DNA of 64,000 nucleotides from Schistosoma mansoni (taxonomy: Eukaryota > Platyhelminthes > Trematoda > Strigeidida > Schistosomatidae): contig NC_031499.1 of NCBI RefSeq assembly GCF_000237925.1, positions 2,485,316 through 2,549,315 on the forward strand. Direction: 5' to 3'. The notes beneath the pieces are model-generated. The model did no database searches. It was not told where the DNA came from and saw nothing but the letters and a program-made list of their open reading frames with translations. The first letter of the stretch is position 1. Each line of letters begins with the position of its first letter. The translations under genes were made by a program, and so were the position numbers. Positions 48,201-59,639 of the stretch are shown in pieces.

Positions 48201-51200
48201 CACTTTTTCCTTGATTATACTCCAACGATTGTAGATATGTTAGGCACCTTATGAAATGAGGTTTGTGCACACCACTTAGTATATTGGCATTAATAACAAT
48301 ATGGTTTTACAAACAGACATGAAGACACTGGGTTCGATCCTTTATGATTGGCTGCTGAATGGATACAGACGAAAAGCCTCGTAATAGGAAAAAAGAAATC
48401 TAGTACTTTCTGGTTTTCGATGGTTGTTGAATGAAAATATTTTCATAATGTAAACTATCGAAATCAATCGTTGTTTAGAATTTGGGTTTTAATAGTAACT
48501 CAATTGTCTAGTCTGACTCCCTGAGAAGATTTGATACTACTTTTACAAAGACTACAGTAAAAAAAATAAAAGCGTCATTAACTTACCGTATACTACGCAC
48601 TAAATGTGGATCAATTAAACGTTTCCATGCATCATTAAAAGCTGACATTACAAAATCCCAATGAATACGGTTAGTGGTAGGAAAATATTTTTGAGATACA
48701 AATGTTGCACAATTATGTTGTACTTGTGGTGATAAATGGATTTTTACGGTGATTACACCTCTTTCGTTAGCTCGATTAATAGCTAACACCTATGTATGCA
48801 TTTGTTGGGGGAAAAAAGGATTTTTAAAGCATTACAATAATAATGATACTAATTGAATCATTTGTAATTCCCTAAGTTCTAGTGAGATATCTTGACCAGT
48901 GTGGTGTGAAACAGTTATCCACCATCAGCTTTAAAAGTTGGTTCCTCAATATCGTGAAATGACTGGATTTAGAAATGTAAACTGTCAGTTGTCAACTCGG
49001 TAGTTTAAAGGTTAGGCGCCCAATGTGAGACCTGACGGTCTTGCGTTTGACGCTGTGCATGCACACTCCTGAGAAGTCCTGTACTAGGAAAAAACACCAG
49101 TCCAGTGCTATCTGGTTTTTATTGACTGTTTACATGAGGTGAATCAATGTAGTATCTTATAGCTCTAAACATTTATTTTCAAGTTCAAATGCCGTTTACA
49201 CATAAAACACATTATATAGCTTACAATACCGACTGACTAACCGTTGAGAGCCTACAACTACTGAACAGTTGTTTCGTCTCAACATTGAGCATTCACAATC
49301 TTACTGCAGGTCAAATTCAAGGTCTTCAGGCTTCGCGACAAGCGCCCGACTTTCATACTATTTAGTTGGAACTCCAAACAATTGGCAATTTTGAGAAAAC
49401 ATTATTAAATGCCGTTGGTGAGTTACTACCTCGCATCCAACATGACTGGGCTTCATTGGTTACGCCAACCCACTACAGCTCTGGGAATTATCTCTCGAAA
49501 TTAGTCACTAAGAAGTGTATATCAACATGAAACAGATATTGAATGGTTTTTGGTGATGAAAATTATGAAATTCAATATTCTCAATGCTATAATTTCTCTT
49601 ACTTCGACCAAACTACTCTTATTGCTTAGTATTCTCTGACACTAATTCACTCGGCGAGTCCCAAAATCAGAACACTGTTGAACAGGAACTTAATTATATT
49701 ACAAATAAAAAAGATTGGATGGATGTAGGATTCATAGTATTAAAAACGTTGGCACATTTACTAGATTCCAGAGTCTTCTCAAAGTTTTCGCTGGCACTTA
49801 TTGGTTGGAAAATAGCTAATCAGTGTGCCCCAAAACAATCCAAAAACAGAGCATGCTTTAATACAATCTATATCCCGTTAGTAATATAAAACCCCTTCAG
49901 GAATAATTTTATACTAGTCTGAAATTTCATAGCCTTACTATCCACCAATATTTAATGCTGGGATCAGTGGTTAGAGTGCTCGACTTTCAGCTACTAAGCC
50001 GCACAGATCCGAACCCCCACTTATGTTTCGGTAATCAGGTAGTGCTACTAGCCTTCACGACTTAAGTGTAGCTCTGAACCAAATAAATTAATCTGTAACT
50101 GGTAATAAGAGGTAAGAACACCCTCAAACTTACCTGATGTGCTAGTATTGATGAGACGGGACGAGAAAAATTTAAATAATTTTTAAATGTAACCAAATCA
50201 TCCTTCTTAGAATTATTATTAGTATTATTCATAGAAGAATGCGAATTCTGAATACATTCGGCATCATCAGCATTCTCATTCTCATCAAAATCAATGGACA
50301 TAGAGTTTGGAAGATTACCTCCTGACGATTGTTCAACTTTCTTACCACGTTTTGATTTCTTAGCTGTGACAAGTGTAGCAATGTACTTTGAACATCTAAT
50401 GTGAGGAGAGACAGTTAAAAAATAAGTGCACACAATAAACCTTGAAAAGTCTCAATAGATTTTAAGCGGTTATTCAACTTATATATTATTTAGATACGTG
50501 TACCCAGTTCAATAAATAACACAGACTAGGAGCATAAAAACAATATCCTTTAAAAATTTAAAGTAAAACAATTTTATTCTCTTGTAAAATACCCCTTAAT
50601 TTATAGTTTATTTATCCTATCTCTATTTTCATCGTTTAAAACGCCTCTGAAAGTCCTAAACAGTCAGTCAGTCAGTCTTACCGTCTACGCGTGACTATTT
50701 AGTACTTTGCATGTTAAAAATAAGTCACAGAGGTCAAACTCTAACCAGTAACGAGGTTTATCTACAGTGATGATTAAACTGCAGAGCAGAAACTCACGAG
50801 CATTCACTGATTTGTAAGGAGACTGTATAATAATGGCTTTATTCGATATCATAAGGTTAGTGAAATATGAAATCCTAAGCATACAATATTTCAACAAGCT
50901 TCTCTTTTCCTTCTTCGGTTGTGGAAAAATATATCTGCATACATACATGAAATAAGTACTCGAATTAGATAGAACTAAATGGAATGGTCAACTCCACCTG
51001 TAGCTCTTCTAGAGTTACTGCCGGTCCCAAGCCCGGGTAAAGGAGGAGGGTTGGGCATGGGGTTAGCGACCCCATCCCGTAGAAAAGCTAACTCGCTAAA
51101 AAAACGCTAACCAGAAAAAATAGTTCAAACCATTTAAACTCTGCCCTGGGAGTTGAAGGAATAATTATGACATCTCATGATGAAAGCCGAAATTCTTCGG

Positions 51201-54200
51201 AAGTCACGAGACCGATGCACCTTCTAACAACCAGAGCAACACTCTTTATAGGTACATGGAACGTCTGGACAATGTGGGAGACAGGAAAGACCAGCCAAAC
51301 AGAAATGGAAATGAGGAGATACAACTTGGCAGTACTCGGAATCAGCGAAACCCATTGGACACAAACTGGACAACAAAGGCTAGGTACAGGAGAGATGCTG
51401 CTGTACTCCGGTCACGAAGGGGAAAATGCTCCACACACTCAGGGAGTTGCTCTAATTCTGTCCAAAGAAGCACGAAATACACTTGTGGGATGGGAATCTC
51501 ATGGACCCGGGATAATCAAAGCATCATTCAGAACAAAGAAGCAAGGGATCACAATGAACGTTATCCAATGTTATGCACCCACCAATGATAGCAACGACGA
51601 TGATAAAGATCAGTTCTATGAAAGGCTGCAATAAGTTATAGAGAAGTGCTCACGAAAGGACCTCATCATCCTGATGGGAGATCTAAATGCTAAAGTTGGA
51701 GTGGACAACAAAGGATATGAAGATGTAATTGGACGACAGCCCCCAAATGCCCTGGTACGGCCGAGAGTGGGGAGAGTCTGCTCTCCCTCTCGAAATGCTC
51801 TCATATGGTCACGCAAATATATAGCCTCTGCCAGGGAAGTCCTACTCACTGCCTTCTCGTGGCGGGGGTGTTGTTCACAAAAGTGAGAGGACGAAAAGCG
51901 AATATCCGGCGCTTTAACCGGGTTGGTGGATGTGGAGGATCCACCTAGGGGAGTTGGAAAACCCTGATTCCAAACCAACGGTGCACATGGGCTCCAGTAT
52001 CTTGAGGGAACGAACAGCGTATGAGCCAACTGTTGGTCATCGGCTACCATGGGACTGCATCTCCTTACGATGCTCCACTGCCTTGTGGATTAGACCTTTA
52101 GGTCAAAGGCTCCGGGTGTGGCCCCCTAAGAAAACCACCTGCTTCAGTCTGGGCACCTGGGCAGTATCTCAGCCCTCACACAAATCGAATGAAATTTGTG
52201 AGGCGCAAATTTATCTGGTGCTTCCTTGTACCAATATTTATGTGTTTAGATAAATAAATAAATAAATAATTGAACGACATGGATTAGGAGAGAGGAATGA
52301 AAATGGGGAGAGACTTGCAAACCTATGTGCATTCAACAAATTGGTTATAGGCGGCACAATATTCCCACACAAGCGCATACACAAAGCTACATGGATCTCA
52401 CCGGACCACACCACAGAGAACCAGATAGATCACATCTGTATCAACAAAAAATTCCGAAGATCAATGGAAGATGTGAGAACCCGGAGAGGAGCTGACATAG
52501 CTTCAGATCACCACCTGGTTGTGGCCAAGATGAGACTGAAGCTAAAGAAACACTGGACAACTAGACAAACAGCACTACAAAGGTTCAATACAGCCTTCCT
52601 TCGAGATACTGACAAGCTCCATGAATTCAAGATAACTCTCAACAACAGGTTCTAAGCTCTACAGGATCTACTGAATGAACAAGAAACTACTTTGGAGGAA
52701 AACTGGAAAGGGATAAAAGAAGCACTAACTCCAACGTGTCAGGAGGTTCTTGGTCCTAAGAAGCATCATCACAAGGAATGGATCTCTATGGGAACCCTCA
52801 ACAAAATTCAAGAAAGGAAGAACAAGAAACTAGCAATTAACAACAGCCGAACACAAGCAGACTACGCAGAAGCAAACAGGGAAGTGAAGAAAAGCATTAA
52901 AGCCGACAAGCAGAAATGCATGGGAGAACTAGTAACGGCGACGGAAAAAGCTGCAAGAGAAGGGAATATGAAACAACTATATGATACAACGAAGAAATTG
53001 GCAGGGAGATATAGCAAACCAGAGAGACCAGTAAAGGACAAAAAAGGAAAGACAATCACTGAGATTCAAGAACAGAGGAAAAGATGGGCAGAATACCTCG
53101 AGGAACTGCTGAATAGACCAGCCCCATTGAACCCACCGAACATCGAAGCAACACACACTGACCTTCCTATAGATGTCACTCCATCAACGATCGAAGAAGT
53201 CAAGATGGCCACCAGACAAATCAAAAGTGGGAAGGCGGCAGGACCTGACAATATACCAGCAGAAGCACTGAAGTCAGACATTGAAATAACTGCAAACATG
53301 CTTCACCTTCTATTCAAGAAGATTTGGGAAGAGGAACAAGTGCCAATGGACTGGAAAGAAGGATATCTCATCAAGATACCAAAGAAAGATCTGAGCAAAT
53401 GTGAAAACTACAGAGGTATCAGTTTGTTATCAGTACCAGAAAAAGTTTTCAACAGAGTGTTGCTGAATCGGATGAAAGACGCAGTAGACGCCGAACTTAG
53501 GGATCATCAGGCTGGATTCCGTAAGGATAGGTCGTGCACAGACCAGATTGCGACACTACGGATCATCGTTGAACAATCAGTTGAGTGGAACTCATCACTA
53601 TACGTCAACTTCATGACTATGAGAAGGCGTTTGACAGCGTGGATAGGAGGATATTATGGAAACTTCTTCGACACTATGGAGTACCTGAGAAGATTGTCAA
53701 CATTATCCAAAACTCATACGATGGACTACAGTGTAAAGTCATGCATGGAGGACAGCTGACAGATACATTTCCAGTAAGGACCGGAGTCAGACAAGGCTGT
53801 CTACTCTCCCCATTCCTCTTCCTTCTAGTGATTAACTGGATTATGAAGAATTCGACATCTGACGGGAAATACGGAATACAATGGACAGCTCAGAATCAAT
53901 CAGATGATTTGGACTTCGCAGATGACCTAGCCCTCCTCTCTCATACACACGAACAAATGCAGATGAAGACAGCAAATGTAGCAGCAGCCTCCGCATCGAT
54001 AGGCCTCCACATTCACAAAGGAAAAAGCAAGATTCTCAAATGCAACATGGAGAACACAAACCCAATCACACTTGATGGCGAAACCCTGGAAGAGGTGGAA
54101 ACATTCAAGTACCTGGGGAGCATCGTTGATAAACAAGGAGGATCGGATGCAGATGTAAAGGCGAGGATTGGCAAAGCAAGGGCAGCATTTTTACAATTGA

Positions 54201-56784
54201 AGAACATATGGAACTCAAAACAACTCTCAACCAATTTCAAGGTCAGAATTTTTAATACGAACGTCAAGACAGTCCTACTGTATGGAGCTGAAACGTGGAG
54301 AACTACTACGACCATCATCAGGAAGGTACAAGTATTTATAAATAGTTGTCTACGCAAAATACTCAACATTCACTGGCCGGATACTATCAGCAACAGCGTT
54401 TATGGGAGAGGACAAACCAGCTTCCAGCTGAAGAGGAAATTAGGAAAAGACGTTGGAAGTGGATTGGACATACATTAAGGAAATCACCAATGTGCATCAC
54501 GACTCAATCCCTAACTTGGAGTCCGGAAGGGAAGCGGAAAAGAGGAAGGCCAAAGAACACACTACGCCGGGAAACAGAAGCAGATATGAAAAGGATGAAT
54601 AGCAACTGGAAAGAACTAGAAAGGAAGGCTCGGGACAGAGTTGGATGGAGAATGATGGTGAGCGGCCTATGCTCCTCGACGAGGGGTAACAGGCGTAAGT
54701 AAGTAAATGGAATGGTCAACTTTGACTGATGAGACATAAAGTATCCAACCACTGGTAGTGTTTATTATTCGGATTAAGATCATGTAATCTATATCTATAA
54801 ACATGACTAAGAATAACAATATTTTCACGCTCCCCTAACCACCACACACTTCGACGACAAATACCCCATGATATAGAAGTAGACTGGAAAGAAGCTAGGG
54901 CCACCTAATCCAAAATCTGGCATCAGTTCATCCGGTCACTAAATGTTGGGCTAAGCGATGTAGGCAGAAGAAGACCACCTGGCTGGGCTCCGCGCAACAA
55001 CTTTGATCAATTGGTCTTAGACTTCGGGTAGCATGCCTCGGAAATGTTTACAGTGCGGCAGATGTAGTCACTCGTTATCTTCTCCTCAATTCTCGAACCA
55101 TACTCCAAACGATTTAGTCTTTCTTTTATTACTGCTACATTATTTCAATCTCTTTCATTATCGCATTGCCGTGAGCTAATCAAATATGGAAATAGGGTAA
55201 ATATATGTGTCAGACCCTTGGCGATGATATGTCTGTTTAAATACTTCGATCGGTGAAGATGACAGCCACAACTGGCTACTACTTTTCTCCAGTACAGCGC
55301 GTTTACTTTAGAGGGCTAACATACGTAAACAATGCTTTGAAGGCAACCACGACCAAAAGCTTACACCCTACATATGTCTTCTACTTTTATAGGTCGTTTT
55401 ACAGCTATGGAGAAATGAAAGGCTACTTAAACATAGTGTTGGATCTGATTATTTGCAAGAAGAAACTTTGACTGGTCTGTAAGCTAAAACTTGAGGTCAT
55501 GGAGATTCTCACAAATATAATTTGATATCTCATACTTTAAACTGTATGAGAATTAGATGAAGCTGTCATTTTAATATATTTTATCCGTGAAAAGATATGA
55601 AGAATGTTGACCCTAAGTGAGTTCTTATTCAGAAATTTCGAAGATAAAGAATCCTGTTACTTAGAAATATAGTTTAAAAGATATTACAAATAAACAGAAT
55701 TGGCTTACAACTCCTCAGCCTTTCGTATTATATCCAAATCCTTAGCAAAAATATCAGCAATGATGTGAGATACAGCATCTTCGAGGGCCGTTTTCGATGT
55801 AAAAGTCTCTATAACAGAAAAACAGAATATAAGATTCAATATTGATGTTCCTTACACTAATACAAGAAAATACATCTCAAGAGTGGAAAGAATAGTTTTG
55901 CAAAACCATTTTGAACGTGGAGCGAATGGGCTGCGATATGCATCGTAATCCTAATTTCTATTTCTTAACAGCTACCACGCTTTAAAATTCATGGTCTTTA
56001 GATAGTCTGGGAACCTTTAACAGATCTCTTTAAACGTAATTTCAATACTCTTAAGGATTCGACATCATCACCTAACCACAACTTCATTTTTTATTTTGTT
56101 TCGGCTTTCTTTCCATACTCGAAAGCATCGGTGGATTATCGCTCTGTGACAAGAAACATTGTAGACCTAGAGGATTGATATTGACTTCAAAACTATTCTA
56201 ATGAAATACAAATACTTTAAGTATGATTAAATAAGCTTACTTTTAGCTTCTGGAGGGGCAAGACTATACATATCAACACACCTATTGGAATGAAGTATGT
56301 CCAAAGCAATAGGTTCCAGATTAACAGCTTTTGCTCGACCTGCGAGCGTGCGTGGACCCTTAGATTTGAATGGATCTGTCTAAGAAAGTCCTATTAAAGG
56401 TTAAAATCTCATGAACTTCCCAGAAGCTTAATATCTTCAGTTGTTTTGCATTTCATTAGCTGTTGCGATAATTCATTGGTTAGTAATCCACTCTTATCAA
56501 AAAACTGAAGTGACTTCTCGATTTTATCAACAAGCATTCTACAGGCATCTACACTAAGAAAACTACTGTCACAGTTACTTGCAGTCATTCATCTTTTCCT
56601 TCAGCCTATGCAACACTGTTGGTTCTGCGCCTCCAGTTATTTCTTTCCGATAGCGTGCAATAAATGGTACAGTATATCCATTTTCAAACATTGGAATCAC
56701 ACGGCTGACTAGATTCCGATCGATATTTGCAGCTTCAGCCACTTGGGTAGTTAAATCGATTTCCATTCTTATGGGGTTGACCAT
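36233..56784 (-). CDS. SRBD1: S1 RNA-binding domain-containing protein 1 (Tex/SRBD1 family), complete
   Basis: Thirteen exons: 56784-56579, 56553-56417, 56375-56241, 55808-55709, 50395-50134, 48789-48587, 47527-47150, 44278-43795, 40715-40624, 39223-38978, 37627-37539, 37338-37234, 36582-36233. All are GT-AG with matching phases and total 2787 bp, 928 residues plus stop. The order matches bacterial Tex and animal SRBD1: N-terminal Tex helices ([18 protein letters not shown]), a Lys/Asp/Asn-rich insert in exon 5, a YqgF RNase H-like fold ([11 protein letters not shown], about 411-421), [13 protein letters not shown], helix-hairpin-helix ([20 protein letters not shown] and [12 protein letters not shown]), and a C-terminal S1 domain (about 826-915, [22 protein letters not shown]). 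It probably binds RNA in transcription or translation; its precise role is poorly known. Introns 1 and 2 are 25 and 41 nt. Intron 4 holds RTE copy 2. An upstream in-frame Met at 56832 is judged less likely. Confidence 0.93.
36682..36703 (-). repeat. trinucleotide microsatellite in SRBD1 intron 12
   Basis: CTA repeat on the plus strand (AGT on the gene strand), the source of the copy at 19687-19710. Confidence 0.88.
37919..38438 (-). repeat. 530-bp SINE-like element in SRBD1 intron 10
   Basis: Antisense copy ending, on the plus strand, with CCGTACCAGGGCATAT. It shares flanking unique-looking sequence (38440-38560) with the inverted copy near 44460-44595, so it was duplicated together with its surroundings. 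Confidence 0.78.
39440..39722 (-). repeat. second hammerhead-bearing SINE family, decayed copy
   Basis: Minus strand begins GCTCGCTAGTAACTAATTTT, includes TAATTCTCAGAATCATAGTG and ends at CTGCTGAGGAGTCACATATG, the start of the ribozyme core. It lies in SRBD1 intron 9. Confidence 0.55.
40757..42250 (+). repeat. diverged repeat B, copy 3, in SRBD1 intron 8
   Basis: Matches 21125-22265 in the same orientation at lower identity than copies 1 and 2 share. It is interrupted by a 281-bp element at 41038-41318. A further private segment at 41735-41800 (CTTTATGGTTTTTCACTAG) is not in the other copies. Confidence 0.82.
41038..41318 (+). mobile_element. 281-bp SINE-like insertion with 5-bp target duplication
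   Basis: Comparison with the empty site in repeat B copies 1 and 2 gives its exact limits: ATACT at 41033-41037 is repeated at 41319-41323. It begins GTGGTGTGGTCTACTTATAT, contains a 10-bp-arm palindrome (CTACTTATAT / ATATAAGTAG) and a hammerhead-like string CCGATGAGG...GAAACGCAAACGTC. A partial copy lies at 814-911. Confidence 0.75.
42830..43190 (+). repeat. LTR-like repeat remnant in SRBD1 intron 8
   Basis: Inverted relative of 33505-33880, with AGTGAAGTCACATATCACAT, an AT-rich TATA-like tract and CGCCTTTTCTCTCGTGTTCA. It is probably a solo LTR of an old LTR retrotransposon, strongly diverged from its partner. Confidence 0.4.
44593..45113 (+). repeat. 530-bp SINE-like element in SRBD1 intron 7
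   Basis: Sense copy ending with AACGTTTATGTATTTAAATG and a TAAA-type tail. With its left flank (from 44451) it matches 37990-38560 in reverse complement. Confidence 0.8.
46063..46556 (-). repeat. 530-bp SINE-like element in SRBD1 intron 7, antisense
   Basis: It lies about 1 kb from the sense copy at 44593-45113 and faces it, so the pair could fold into a long hairpin in the SRBD1 pre-mRNA. On the plus strand it ends CTGTACCAGGGCATTCGG. Confidence 0.8.
48880..49150 (+). repeat. second hammerhead-bearing SINE family, copy in SRBD1 intron 5
   Basis: AGTTCTAGTGAGATATCTTG, then CGGTAGTTTAAAGGTTAGGC (A box-like), GCACACTCCTGAGAAGTCCT and GTCCAGTGCTATCTGG. The ribozyme core is decayed. Confidence 0.58.
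49245..49535 (-). repeat. second hammerhead-bearing SINE family, antisense copy
   Basis: The minus strand reads TTAGTGACTAATTTCGAGAG, AATTCCCAGAGCTGTAGTG and, further on, AATGTTGAGACGAAAC. It lies in SRBD1 intron 5, next to the sense copy at 48880-49150. Confidence 0.5.
50977..50993. repeat. target-site duplication of RTE copy 2, left
   Basis: AAATGGAATGGTCAACT, identical to 54705-54721. Confidence 0.93.
51167..54702 (+). pseudogene. broken RTE endonuclease-reverse transcriptase frame
   Basis: The pieces follow copy 1 in order: 51167-51634 ([16 protein letters not shown]), 51674-51738 (MGDLNAKVG), then after the insertion 52341-52655 ([21 protein letters not shown]), 52692-53620 ([24 protein letters not shown]), 53585-54478 ([33 protein letters not shown]) and 54346-54702 ([12 protein letters not shown]). 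No single open frame remains. The conserved core motifs are otherwise well kept, so decay is moderate. Confidence 0.9.
51739..52268 (+). mobile_element. 530-bp SINE-like element inserted into RTE copy 2
   Basis: The LINE gives the empty site, so the limits are exact: ATTGGACGACA (51728-51738) is repeated as ATTGAACGACA (52269-52279). The element starts GCCCCCAAATGCCCTGGTAC and ends with an AAAT-repeat tail. It has no recognised pol III box and no coding frame. Confidence 0.9.
54705..54721. repeat. target-site duplication of RTE copy 2, right
   Basis: AAATGGAATGGTCAACT, identical to 50977-50993. Confidence 0.93.
54722..55708. other. remainder of SRBD1 intron 4
   Basis: 54840-55060 (GAAGTAGACTGGAAAGAAGC onward, AGGCAGAAGAAGACCACCTG) looks like a dispersed repeat remnant without a clear family. 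The rest shows nothing. Confidence 0.35.
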
Positions 56785-58713
56785 CTTAAATCGAATAAAA
56801 AAGAAACCGATTTGTAATAAATTAAATATCACTTTGAAAACATCAAGCTAAAAGCACGCTTATATGAATGGTCAGGTAAGTTTAGTGTTAAATGTGGAAT
56901 GATGCTTAACTTAAACTTTAGGAATGAAATCAACGAATGAGCAAAGAAAACAAGGCCATTTACTCTGTGGAGCTGAACGGTACTAACTGTTGGCTACTTG
57001 GAATTAATGTAATTACACGAATGAGATGACTAGTCCGGAAATGTTGATTTACATAAACGTATACTCTAACCGAGCATTGAACCATCGGATTCACCGATCA
57101 AATTCTATTTCCTAACTTATGCTTAGATATGTGATTAACTATAATCCCTTGTATGTATATATTTAATAATGCCTTTATTTTTTAGTCTGTTGATCTGTAT
57201 GTTAGTCCTATTCTATCGTTTTACTAACTTATTAAAATTTAAGATAAATATCTGAAGACCTTGGATACATTCTGATTCAATCCAGGTTGGACATGTACAA
57301 TGCAATTATTGATAATCCTACTACAATTGCAAGAAATCTTATGCTAGTGAAATTCTAATTCCGACACTATTACCATAAGGTCTAATTATTGTATTAATCC
57401 AGTACTATTACTACTTCAGCCTAGTGTGTCCTCCATCCACTCTTATTTCAATTTAATCTCATTTTCATGCACACGCTAACTGCCCTAAGAAACTTAAATA
57501 TACTCTCTGTGATATTGCGATCCAGATTCCTAATCTTCTTGGTATAGTCCATAGGGGGTAATAATACTAATACAAAAACTATACACCTGAAACAATCAGG
57601 TTCATGAAATTTCGTGTACAACTTGAGAAAGATACCAATTAACAACTTTCTAAAGAAAAACTTCGAAGCAACTTCATTTACAGAAAATTTAGGAAGATTT
57701 AAATCCATAAGTTTTGTATGTTATCTTCACACGAGAGATTGAACAAGTTCAGAGGAACATGACTCACTCGACAACACACTGATGTAGTGTACCCGAACAT
57801 AACAAATCATGATGAATAAACGATTGGTTTCCAACGCTATTTTATTCTGAGGTGAACACACTTAGACGTGTTTTGAGATCCCTTATATAACCACTTAGCC
57901 CTGGTAAAGAATCAAGGGAATTAATCTGTACTTATATAGATGGAACTTCTCACGACACCTACGTTGACAAAAATTAGTTCAATAGGACTGAGAAATCACT
58001 AATAAATATCAATATATTCTTAAACTGGGGGAAAGCGCTGCACATATTAGACCTTATTATATTTCAGCAGCACTGTAGTGCAAGTCCAGGAATTCATAGT
58101 CAGCTTATCGAACAAATGTGAAGTATTTTGATGTAGATCTAGGCGAGAAGTATACAATTTGGTGATTACTAAGGTATGAATTTATATACTTTCGCAACAT
58201 GGGTAACATTTAGGAGAAATGTCCAATGATTTTTCAAGAGTGAGAGAAAAAGGAGAGTCTCAGTTGCAGCGCCGCCTGCATCAACACCAAATTTCGTTAG
58301 GCAATGTCCGCTTTATTTCCCTGTCCTTGTTTAATTGGGAAATACGCCGAGCCAGAAGCGGTCATGTAGAGCTAAATAAATTTGCTTTTTTCCTCTCTCC
58401 CTAACTTTTAGACATTTTCGGTACCACACTGTTGATTATTGGGGAAAATAAGCACTCAGAATAAAGAGATGCTACATAGCTAAAACATAAGTTGTAAAAG
58501 TCCCTGGGACACAACAACTTCAACGCTAGTGCGCTCAACGACCCTGAAAGCTCAACTTCACCTTTACAAGGATCAATATCCTTGTTATTAGCTAGCGTAA
58601 ACATTAATTTCTTTAGACTCGCATCATGATAATAAGGTCTAAAGTCTTTGGTGGAGTATAATGAAGGCGTTCTGGTCTTAAAAACCTGGCATTTATTCAT
58701 GGTGTTATTCTTA
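56785..58713. other. gene-free stretch upstream of SRBD1
   Basis: AT-rich with short frames only. No convincing element was recognised. The SRBD1 promoter should lie close to 56785, with no clear TATA box. Confidence 0.35.
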
Positions 58714-59440
58714 TGACAGTATGGTGTAGCTGTAAATAATTCCCCAAAATCAATAACTTTCTAAGTGTTCGATATTGGATGCTGACCACGTTGTTTAAGT
58801 GGACGTGTTTAACTGACGGCTTTCGGTCATGCATCCGTACCAGATCACGTTTCAACTCGGCGTGGGACACTGCTCCTACGTTTCTATAGCCAGCTTATAG
58901 TAAAGGTTCCTCGATATATTGGTAACGTATCAAGTTCTGTTTTCGCGTTCGTAAGTCGGGATCGCCAATTGTGTTGCGTGTTCGAACGTCTGGATTACCA
59001 GTTCTGTTGTGTCGTAAATCTGATTCTGTCTATACTCGTATCTAATAAATGACTTTATTCCTCGTTGGTGAACAACGGAGTTAAATACGTCAAATACGAG
59101 AATGGATTTAGAATACATATATTTTCTACACCCATTGATCTGGCCAGGGAATCAGGGTGATGAAGCGAATAAAATCGAACTAAGCGAAAATGGCATGCAG
59201 TGGGAGATGGCTGGTAAGCCAACTCTCTATGAGCAAGCATTAATCAACATTTATAGTCAGACTAAAATGATTGACAGACATGTGATAGGTAGGATAAGAA
59301 GTGTGCATACACATACGCTCATATAAAAAAAATAGTCAAGGTCAATAAGGGAATAATTAACAAGATCAAAATATGACTCATAACGTTATAGGTGAATTGG
59401 CTTGTCCAGAAACTAGAATAAGCTATGTTGGTGTAATATA
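58714..59440 (+). repeat. repeat related to the arms of the 2-kb inverted repeat, rearranged
   Basis: 58725-58800 (AATTCCCCAAAATCAATAAC, then GTTCGATATTGGATGCTGAC) resembles 7503-7565. 59318-59430 (CGCTCATATAAAA, AGTCAAGGTCAATAAGGGAA) resembles 7247-7350. The order of the two blocks is swapped, and LTR-like sequence (TAATAAATGACTTTATTCCTC) lies between. Confidence 0.5.
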
Positions 59441-59639
59441 GTACACGACGTTACACTACTCCCCACAATATCTTTCCTACCTCTTCTCGTCTGACTTCTG
59501 ATTTCCTCTGGCCGGGAACAATCGATTATAGAAGATACTACTGGTTGCTAGTTGTAAAACTAGAATATCCGTTGTATCCTCAATAGTTTCAGTTTGGGAA
59601 GGACAGGAGTGAGGGTGTTACATGTGCAGTAGTTTGGCC

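Larger units (their letters stand above)
50994..54704 (+). mobile_element. full-length RTE-clade LINE, copy 2, interrupted by a SINE-like element
   Basis: It spans leader (50994-51166), EN-RT coding region (51167-54702) and AAGT tail, with a perfect 17-bp target duplication. A 530-bp element splits the endonuclease region at 51739-52268. The coding region also has stops near 51633 and 52653, a frame change near 53615 and another near 54400, so it cannot make the full protein. RT motif C is FADD here, unlike SADD in copy 1. It lies in SRBD1 intron 4, antisense to the host gene. Confidence 0.92.

Noticed and set aside
49960-50030. tRNA-like tract AGTGGTTAGAGTGCTCGACT
   Set aside because: The acceptor and T arms do not pair; more likely a SINE fragment than a tRNA gene.
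57448-57708. 86-codon minus-strand frame as a possible LINE endonuclease piece
   Set aside because: Only a weak resemblance to DLNLP-type LINE motifs; no neighbouring motif supports it.
58401-58700. 99-codon minus-strand frame containing STKDFRPYYHDASLKK
   Set aside because: It looks faintly like the YRPISL region of a LINE reverse transcriptase, but the spacing and flanks do not fit.
59102-59326. Open frame of 74 codons beginning MDLEYIYF
   Set aside because: It lies inside a repeat-like block, has no recognisable domain, and its 3' part continues into noncoding repeat sequence.
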